64,000 bases of DNA, from the NCBI RefSeq assembly GCF_933775445.1, contig NC_065873.1, positions 19,034,001 to 19,098,000 on the forward strand, read 5' to 3'. Made by a program: the position numbers and the translations under genes. The DNA is from Argentina anserina. Lineage: Eukaryota > Streptophyta > Magnoliopsida > Rosales > Rosaceae. Under the pieces are notes generated by a model. It ran no database searches, had not been told where the DNA came from, and saw only the letters and a program-made list of their open reading frames with translations. Shown here piece by piece: positions 55,920 to 64,000 of this stretch; the first letter of the stretch is position 1, and every line of letters starts with the position of its first letter.

Positions 55920-58768
55920 TGTAATAACCCTAAATTTCAAACAACATTAGTTTGATTTGAATTCTATAAAATTTCTAATTTTAATTAGAATGAATGTGTT
56001 TGGTTGCGACGTTATTAAACGAGAAACGGAAACGTTCTCGGAACATTTAATTTGAAAAACGTTACATTTCCGTAACGTTTATATCGACTTTTATTCTGTC
56101 GATCGTTTGCGAAAACTTCCTTCACGAAAGTTGTAGAACTCGTCAATACGAGTTCGTGGATATGTGACGCATTCAAATCGGACGTCGTACGTAGAAGTTA
56201 TTAACTTCGGAAGTTAGTTTCTGATTTGGAAACTAGTATAAATAGAGTATTATGAGATTAGGGTTTCCATAATTGGAAAACTCTCTCTCTCTCTCTCTTC
56301 CCTCCGCCTCCATCATCTCTCTCTCTCTCTCTCTCGGTTATCTCTCTCTCCTCACGACTCTCTCTCACCCTCTTGGCACGCCGACGATCTCCCTCCTCCG
56401 AGGGACGTGTCCCTCACCGTCGACACCAACACCACCGCAAGCTCGACCCCTTCCTCTCCTGGGCAGGACGCTACTGCCACCGTCGTTGTGAAGCTACACC
56501 GAACCTCCTGCAACAACCCACGCCGTGCGAGCAGCCCTCCTTCGACGCAAGCATGCGATCCTCACCTTCTCCACCTTCTGACGCTGCAAGCTAGCAAGTT
56601 CGATGCTACTCAAGCCGTGAGAAGCCCTCCTCGAGGTACCCAGCACCGCCTGCGATCCATTCCCCTCCGACGAACTCCGGCGCCTCCAAGTCCAAAAATA
56701 GGTGAGGTTTTGATTATAAACGATGTTGTGATGGCTGTTGTGTGATGTGTGGAAGTTTTGGTGGATTTGTCAGGGAGTTTCAAGTGAGATCGGGGGGGGG
56801 GAAGAAATGATGAACACCGCCGCTTTAGGCGGCGCGTGAGGGGGTATGGGGCAGTCTAGGTGTGGTCTGCAACCATAGGAAGAAAGAGGGGGAGGAGAGG
56901 ATGAGTTTTGGGGGGAAGGTGGCGTGATACGCTCCGGCGTCGGGGAAGGCGCGTGGGTCCCACGCGCGGTCGCCGGCGAGTGGCGCGTGTACCCCACGCG
57001 CCGCCACGTGCGGCGGTGTGAACAGTTTTGACAGAAGGGTATTTTGGTAATTTACTGTGTACGGTAAATGTAAATTTTAATTACGTACGGTAAATGTAAA
57101 TATAAATTACTTTCAGTAAATGTAAAAAGTAATTTGTAAAAGGGTAATTTAGTAAATTTTATTTACTGAGATTGTATTTACATTTAAACAGTTCGTATAC
57201 GTACATAATTACGTATATAGTAATTATACGTACAGAAATACGTATAGGGTATTTATACGTACAGAAATACGTATTAATTGTATATTTGTACAGTAACCGT
57301 GAATAGTAACAGTGAACAGTAACACCGAACAATAACTTCGTAAAACTGAAAATTGCTGAACAGTAACCGATTATTACTGTTTCGGCATTTAAAGGTTTAC
57401 GAACGATTCTAAATTCTTTTCTTATCTTTTCAAGGTGATCGTTAAATCGAGGAAATGAACTATCTTCGAGAATTGTGGAATTACGCTCAAGTCAATAAGG
57501 TGAGTAAAATCTCACATATTTACGAATCTACCCTCGCGGTGATTCAAGATTTTGCAAGAGTATTTAATAATGAATTACAACATGTATAAAATTTAGTGGA
57601 TTACATATATACTGTATAATGGTAATAAGTACATATATATATATAGTTCATTATATTATATATTGTTATTAATTCATTAGAAATGGTTATTTCGATGACG
57701 GAAGTTTGTGTATTGAGCATGTGTGGTGAAATATGACATGTATAAGATATAGTAGACTATATATGTGTTGTATAAATGGTAAATAAGTACGAATATATAT
57801 AGTTTGCTATATAATATACTGTTATGATTTTATTGTGATTATATTGAGCATGTGATTTGAATTGTACAATATGATGTGAGATTATTGTACGTGATTTTTA
57901 ACATTGAGATTGTTAAAATGTGAATTGTCTTCGGACCTGATTTTTGGTACAATATGATGTGAGATTATTGTACGTGTTTGGCAAGTCGAAACCTAGCCTT
58001 TGGCCGGGCGAAAGTTACGATACAGTTAGAGCTCTAACCTGTCTGCCTTAGTACTGCATGTGAGGTAACGGGTGGTTATCTGCTCATGGGTACTCAGATT
58101 ATTTGGATGTTGGGTAGCGGGTGGCTATCCAATATCGGCGGTGTATTACGAGAGGGGTAACAGATGTGTACCAGCGTTCTTGGTACCCGTATTATAAATG
58201 CAATTGGGTAACCAGAAGGGTTACTTAATTTTCTCATGAGCGTTTCATTTCATATTCCTTTGGGACAACCAGATGGGCTGTCCATTGACTCATGAGGGCA
58301 TTTATATTTGTTGATTTGTGATTTTTCGTATATTTTGATATGCGAATTATATTTTGATTTTACTCATACGAGCTATAAGCTTACCGGGTTTGTGTTTACA
58401 ATCCCGGTGCACCAATTCGATGGTGTAGGGGATAATTCCGCAGGTGCTGATTAGTGGAGGTGAGCGACGACTATGGAGGCTCGAAGTCGTTCGTATCCTA
58501 CTTGTGGTGAGGTTTTAGCGTGGATTTGTGTGAGAGTTGGTGTGATTTTGTTTGTGAGATTTGTGAGTGATTTGTGAGGATTATTACATTTCCATTTTAT
58601 GTATGGATTATAAATTTGGGTTGTAATAATTGGTTTGTCTGAGTTGTATTAAGAACTCAGAATTGATCCGCTGTGACATTATAATGATTTCGATTTTATT
58701 GAGGTTATTTTGTGTTTAATGACTTTAGAATTTTGAGTTTTTAAGCTCGAAATTTTGGGGTCGTTACA
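55920..58768 (+). mobile_element. Solo LTR (TGTAATAACCC...GTCGTTACA) inside the copia 3' LTR
   Basis: 2,849 bp with TG...CA ends, flanked by the perfect 5-bp duplication TAATT (55915-55919 and 58769-58773). It contains (CT)n tracts at 56280-56350, a GC-rich segment (56360-57010), a G10 run near 56792-56801 and a 28-bp direct repeat around 57875 and 57950. It shares several blocks with the solo LTR at 30647-32141. Open frames at 56273-57007 are due to GC-rich low-complexity sequence and lack domains. No gag-pol is present. Confidence 0.85.
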
Positions 58769-58790
58769 TAATTCACGCCGACACTCCCCC

Positions 58791-61700
58791 TCAAGTTGGT
58801 GCATACATATCAACCATGCCCAACTTGCTAAGTGAATCATAAAAGGCCTTTTTAGACACTCCTTTTGTAAGCATATCGGCAAGTTGTTCTTCTGTAGAAA
58901 CAAAAGGAAAACTGATTATCTTTGCGTCTAGCTTCTCCTTTATAAAGTGACGATCAACCTCCACATGTTTTGTACGATCATGTTGCACAGGATTATGGGA
59001 GATATCAATGGCTGCCTTGTTGTCACAGTACAGCTGCATAGCACATTCAGGCTTAATACCCAAATCTTGTAGCAAACTTCTAAGCCATAACAATTCGCAC
59101 ACTCCCTGAGCCATACCTCTGTATTCTGCTTCAGCACTAGATCGTGCTACCACATTTTGTTTCTTACTCTTCCATGTAACAAGATTACCCCCAATAAAGG
59201 TAAAGTACCCTGATGTGGATCTTCGATCTGTAATATTTCCAGCCCAGTCTGCATCTGTGAAGCCACAAATTTCGAGGATATTATTGTGCTTAGAGAACAT
59301 TACTCCTCTCCCTGGAGCTGATTTTAAATACCTCAAAATCCTTACAACAGCATCCATGTGGTCCTCACTGGGATTATGCATGAATTGACTCACTACACTC
59401 ACTGCATAAGCAACATCTGGTCTGGTATGTGATAGATAGATTAGGCGTCCAACTAGCCTCTGATAACGAGTTTTTTCAGTAGGGACTTGATCTGGGTATT
59501 CTGCTAACCGATGGTTCTGCTCAATAGGAGTATCAATGGGAGTGCAGTCCAACATACCTGTCTCTGTTAGAAGATCAAGAATGTACTTCCTGACAGAGAT
59601 AGATACCTTCATTTCCCCGGGCTACTTCAATGCCTAAGAAGTACTTGAGTGTGCCTAGATCCTTCATCTCAAACTCTTTGGCAAGCTGTTTCTGTAATCT
59701 ATCCACCTCAACAGTATCATTTCCAGTAACTACCATATCATCAACATATATAATTAAGGCTGTTACCTTCTCTTGTTGATGTTTGAGAAATAACGTGTGG
59801 TCTGAATTACTCTGTATGTAGCCAATTTTTCTCATGAATTTTGAGAATCTTCCAAACCAAGCACGAGGTGATTGTTTAAGACCATACAAGGACTTTCTCA
59901 ATCTGCAGACAGAGGTAGTTGGAGAAGCGGCAACATATCCAGGCGGAAGATCCATGTATACTTCCTCGGTTAGTTCTCCATGAAGGAATGCATTTTTAAC
60001 ATCAAACTGCCTAAGTGGTCAGTTCAAGTTAGCAGCGACAGAGAGCAATACCCGGATAGTGTTTATTTTTGCAACAGGTGCAAACGTCTCATCATAGTCT
60101 ATGCCATATGTTTGGGTGAACCCCTTTGCTACTAGTCGTGCTTTATACCGGCCTACTGACCCATCTGGATTATGCTTCACTGTAAACACCCAACGACATC
60201 CTACAGTCTTCTTCCCATGTGGTGGAGGTACAAGCTCCCAAGTATTGTTCTTTTGTAATGCTTCCATCTCTTCCTCCATTGCTTTTCTCCATTTTGGATC
60301 TCCTAATGCATCCTGCACTTTGTTAGGTACTGATACAGTAGATATTTGATTCACAAATGACTCATATGACTTAGATGATCTTTTGGTAGATATAAAATTT
60401 GCCACAGGATACTTGGCTTTAGTCTGAAGGGTAGGTTCATATTGTTTTGTTGGTTGCCCCCGAGTAGACCTATTTGGCAAAACATATTGTCTCCTATGAC
60501 TAACCTCAGATGAGTGATCTTCTGCACCAGGAGAGCATTGGTCAGGGGTATAAACAGTTGTACGGGAGACATGAGGGGCAGTTGTTTCATTAGGGGGAGT
60601 TATGTTATCATCTTCTGGTGCCTGAATCTCTCGAGTAACGACCTCCGGTGGTGCCTGTGTAGCTGTCACATTGGTAATCTCAACAGAACCTGTTATCATA
60701 TCGACTGGCTTACTTGTCTCCCCCTCTCCATGATACAACTCTTCAAAATATGAATTCTCCCCCTGAAGAGCAGTATCAGAAGAGGTAAAATAACTCATAT
60801 CCTAAAAAAAGGTAACATCCATAGTGACATAGTACTTCCGGGTAGGGGGATGATAGCACCGCTACCCTTTCTGATGTCCGCCGTACCCAACAAACACACA
60901 TTTAACTGCCCGAGCATCCAATTTAGACCGTTGATGTGGTGGAAGATGAACAAAAGCAACACAACCGAAAACACGGGCAGGAAGGTTATGAAAAGAGGGT
61001 AATGAGACATGAGATGCAAGCACCTCATAGGGAACTTTCCCCTGAAGGACACGAGATGGAAGACGATTAATGAGGTGGGCAGAAGTAATGACAGCATCAC
61101 CCCAAAGGTATTTAGGCATGTGGGCACTAAAAAGAATACATCGAGCCATATCAAGTAAATGACAATTTTTCCTTTCAGAAACCCCATTTTGCTCAGGAGT
61201 GTAAGGACACGTTGTTTGATGAACAATTCCGTGTGTGTTAAAGAACTCCTGAAAGACATGATTCACATATTCCCCCCCCCCATTATCAGAGCGAATAACT
61301 CGAATGGTGGCATTATACTGTGTTTGGACAGAGGTATGGAAAGCACGAAAAGCGGGAAACACCTCATCTTTATTTTTAAGAAGAACAATCTATGAAAGAC
61401 GTGTGCAATCATCAATAAATGACACAAAATATCGCATGCCTGACACAGTAGACTCTTTAGAGGGTCCCCAAACATCAGAATGAATTAATTCAAAAGGAAA
61501 TTTTTTTTTAGGAGAAGTACTAGGGGAATAAGTAGATCGATGACTTTTGCCCAAAACACATGTCTCACAACATAAAGAAGACTCATCCACACTAATAAAC
61601 AAAGTAGGCATAGATTTTTTCATAACACTAAAAGATGGATGCCCTAAGCGACGATGCCATAACCAAACTTCACTTAGCTTGTCAGAAGTGGAGAGTAAAG

Positions 61701-63155
61701 CGGTCCGAGACTGTCCCCCTGGTTTTTCCCCTGCGTATGTCAGATCCAGATGAAACAACCGGCCCCTCAGATACCCCCGACCAATGACCCGTCTGGTGAG
61801 AAGATCCTGAAAGAGCACATACATAGGAAAAAATGTCACAGAGCACCGAGCGTCAGCGTTCAATTGGGGAACAGATATCAAATGATGAGATAAAGCAGGT
61901 ACATATAGTACATTATGAAGCTCTATGGTGGAAGTAATACGAACGGACCCTGTTCCTAACATGGGGAATGCCTCACCATTAGCATTAGTAACATAGGGTA
62001 CGGGTGGAGTGGATAATACGGTAAAATATGATTTGTCATAAGTCATATGATCAGATGCACTAGAATCAATAATCCATGTATCAAAACCAACAAAGTTAGA
62101 AATATTTAAAACCATACCAATTTGACCACGACCAACGATGGAGGCTGTAGGTGCTCCGCCAGCAGTATGATGATCATGCCCAACCACACCATAGATATCT
62201 GGTTCAGGAACTAATTGAAGAGCTGCTTTAGTCTGAAGACGATAATTAGGCCTTTTAGGTCTAAGGTGTGGATACAATTTCCAACAGGTTGCACGAGCAT
62301 GATTGGTATCATGGAAATAAGAGCAAGGAGGGCGGGGCTGATTCCCGAAGCCTGTGGTGGTCCGTGTCGATGAAGGGGAAGTTGCTTGGGAGCGGAAGTT
62401 GCTTGCGGAAGCGGTGGTGCCGGAGACCGAGCATGAACAGTGAGACTGGAAACGATAGCCGGTGCCTGAAGAATACTCTCCTGCTGAGATTCATCCTTTC
62501 GGATATAGGTGAAAGCAGTGAGTAGGCTAGGTGGTTCGGTCATTCGGAGTAATTCGCCTTTCGCGCTGGTATGCTTGGCATCAAGACCTTTCAGGAAATG
62601 GTGAACGCGTTCAAGCTCCTTCTCCTTTTGGTACCAAACAATATCCTCTTGATTTTTGATCATGCAAGGACGTTTCACATCAATCTCAGCCCAAATGTTC
62701 TTTAGTTTGGTGAAATAGTGCGCCACCGGTTGCCCATCCTGGTGTATTGCCAAAGCTGTGCACATTAACTCATGAACCTGTATGAAATCAGAGTCATTAG
62801 TATATAATCCGGCCAGTGTCTCCCATATTGCCTGCGCGGTGGCACATGCTTCGACCAGATCAACTATTTCATCATTCATAGCTTTCCACAAGACTGACAT
62901 AACAAGACCATCATCGTCGTCCCATTTAGTGTAGGCAACAATATCCTCAGGACTAGGAGCTTTAGTGACGCCGGTGACATGTCCCATCTTATGCATGCCT
63001 CGAAGATGAGCAGTCATAAGTCGTTTCCATTTACGGAAATTGGTTCCGTTGAGTTTGGCGCCCCCAAATGAACCACTGTCAGAACCTTTGACAGACACTT
63101 CGAAGGTCGGAACATCATGGAGCTGAGAACCCTCCGTTTCGTGTCCGGAACCCAT
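58791..63155 (-). pseudogene. Copia Gag-Pol (gag, protease, integrase, RT, RNase H) with frameshifts and stops
   Basis: The reading order on the minus strand is complete. Gag runs from the ATG at 63155 (KLNGTNFRKWKRLMTAHLRG, UBN2-type), with a frameshifted zinc-knuckle region near 62270-62330. Protease follows (WIIDSSASDHMT, where plants usually have DSGASDH). Next are the integrase zinc region (WHRRLGHPS, CETC) and core (HSDVWGP, RSDNGGGEY, PEQNGVSERKN). RT has KARLVAKGFTQTYGIDYDET and YVDDMVVTGND. RNase H has FTDADWAGNITDRRSTSGY and ARSSAEAEYR. Breaks include a stop near 61391 between integrase parts, a shift near 60800-60870, a stop near 60018 and a shift near 59600. It is non-coding as it stands but recent enough to read throughout. 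Confidence 0.92.
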
Positions 63156-63236
63156 TAAAAAGAAACAATGTAAAAGAAGATAGAATAGGCAGCAAAGAAC
63201 CACAAAAAATGGAGAAGAATCTGCTGCCGGTGCACT

Positions 63237-63790
63237 TAGGGCTGGGCAAAAAGCCCGAAAAAGAAAAAAAACCCGGACCGGACCGCCGGGCCCGTCCGGG
63301 CGGGCCGGGTTTTTTGCCGGGCTCATATGTTGTCATGTGATAAACGGGCCGGGCTTTGTTATGTCCGGGCCGGTCCCGGGCCTTCAAATTTTTAAACAAA
63401 AAAACCCGGAAACCCGGGACATTAGGTGTTATTATGTAATTGGTTTTTCGTAAGTGATCCTAAACTTATAGAATAGATACAATGACACTTGAACATAACC
63501 AAATAACCTTAAATTTAACTAATTTCAATCTCATGATTCCCATTGTCGTCGCCTCGCACTACCGATTCGCCGCAAACTAGCCAAAAATAGAGTTAGGCCC
63601 GGAAAACCGGGCGGGCTCGGCCCGGATGTTACCGGTCCGGGTTTTACCCGGTCCCTGCAATTAATTGACCCGGGCCGGGTTTTACCCGGGCCCTGATTTT
63701 TTTAGAAAAAAACCCGGCCCGTCACACTACAACCGGGCCGGGCCCGGGCCCTGAAAAAAAAATCCCGGGCCGGGCCCGTGCCCAGCCCTA
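63237..63790. mobile_element. GC-rich hAT-type MITE in the copia leader
   Basis: 554 bp with terminal inverted repeats TAGGGCTGGGCA / TGCCCAGCCCTA, flanked by the perfect 8-bp duplication GGTGCACT (63229-63236 and 63791-63798). TIR sequence and duplication length fit the hAT superfamily. Both arms are rich in GGGCCGGG/CCCGGCCC, so the element can fold strongly, while the centre (63420-63590) is AT-rich. It supplies an apparent upstream extension to the Gag frame (63156-63326) that is not real protein. Confidence 0.9.
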
Positions 63791-63838
63791 GGTGCACTTG
63801 CACTGACGGTGCGTGAAAAAACAGCTGCTGATTATTGA

Positions 63839-63938
63839 TGGGCCTGGTCGGACCAAGCGGGCCGGGTCGGATCGAGCGGGCCGGGTCGGATCGAGCGGGC
63901 CGGGTCGGATCCAGCGGGCCGGGTCAGATCCAGCGGGC
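63839..63938. repeat. 19-bp tandem repeat, about 5 copies, in the copia leader
   Basis: Units of CGGGCCGGGTCGGATCGAG start at 63858, 63877, 63896, 63915 and 63934, exactly 19 bp apart. A diverged unit precedes them from 63839. Later units change GATCGAG to GATCCAG. This lies between the putative 5' LTR, beyond the window, and gag. Confidence 0.85.
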
Positions 63939-64000
63939 CGTACTGTTTCTGGGCTGGGCCGGGTCGTGTTTTGGGCCGGGCCGGGTGAACGATACCGGGT

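Larger units (their letters stand above)
55784..64000 (-). mobile_element. Ty1-copia retrotransposon, decayed, 5' end beyond the window
   Basis: Minus-strand element. The polypurine tract GAGGGGGAG follows the last stop at about 58791, and the 3' LTR starts TGTCGGCGTG at 58783. That LTR is split by a solo LTR (55920-58768, duplication TAATT). Its remainder (55919 down to about 55784) contains a TATA box (TCTATATAAAC) and ends near GAACA. Without the insertion the LTR would be only about 146 bp, and its outer end is an estimate. Gag-pol lies at 58791-63155. The leader is interrupted by a hAT MITE (63237-63790). The 5' LTR and primer-binding site are outside the window. Confidence 0.88.

Noticed and set aside
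56273..57007. Pro/Ser-rich frames on both strands
   Set aside because: They lie in a GC-rich, CT-repeat segment of a solo LTR and have no domain.
63156..63326. 57-codon N-terminal extension of the copia Gag frame
   Set aside because: Most of it falls in the hAT MITE or the leader. The family start MGSGHE at 63155 is far more likely.
1..64000. CRISPR array, bacterial operon or prophage
   Set aside because: All tandem repeats lack unique spacers of regular size, and genes are spliced plant genes. Nothing prokaryotic is present.

Overview
The window is plant nuclear DNA. Its genes have GT-AG introns, and it holds R2R3-MYB, ADF, RUS and PHT1 families and nested plant-type transposons in AT-rich intergenic DNA. 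Gene structure and repeat types fit a eudicot. A more precise placement (perhaps Rosaceae) would be a guess, because nothing seen here is diagnostic.

The left part (about 3-26 kb) is gene-bearing. In order it holds a subgroup-2 R2R3-MYB factor (minus strand, 3 exons), a ROOT UVB SENSITIVE 2-type DUF647 protein (minus, 9 exons), an EAF6-type NuA4 histone acetyltransferase subunit (minus, 7 exons), an ADF6-type actin-depolymerising factor (plus, 3 exons, sharing a 527-bp divergent promoter with EAF6), and two tandem PHT1 high-affinity phosphate transporters (minus, intronless coding regions, each with a 5'UTR intron). All six appear intact. Both PHT1 promoters carry the same P1BS (PHR1-binding) octamer about 40 bp upstream of a TATA box, which predicts induction by phosphate starvation.

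From about 26.5 kb to the right end the window is almost entirely mobile DNA. A 12,007-bp CACTA (En/Spm) element (26475-38481, perfect 3-bp duplication ACA) contains a decayed TNPD transposase. It also holds a fragment of a host DUF506 gene that retains its intron, two solo LTRs with intact 5-bp duplications, a 5'-truncated LINE carrying only an RNase H domain (14-bp duplication), and a four-copy 113-bp tandem array. Beyond it lie a Tourist-like MITE, a decayed LINE ORF1-type gene inside a larger inverted-repeat unit, a candidate 7-kb inverted-repeat element with a partial LTR and clustered CATTGTC motifs, a nearly palindromic Mutator-like MITE (9-bp duplication) and an Emigrant-like MITE.

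The right end is a Ty1-copia element on the minus strand whose 5' LTR lies outside the window. Its 3' LTR is split by a 2.85-kb solo LTR, and its leader by a GC-rich hAT MITE. The left edge (1-1670) appears to be the end of another LTR element. No tRNA, rRNA or CRISPR was found. I did not find a convincing new biochemical system. The most unusual item is the CACTA element with its captured DUF506 fragment and its dated stack of insertions.
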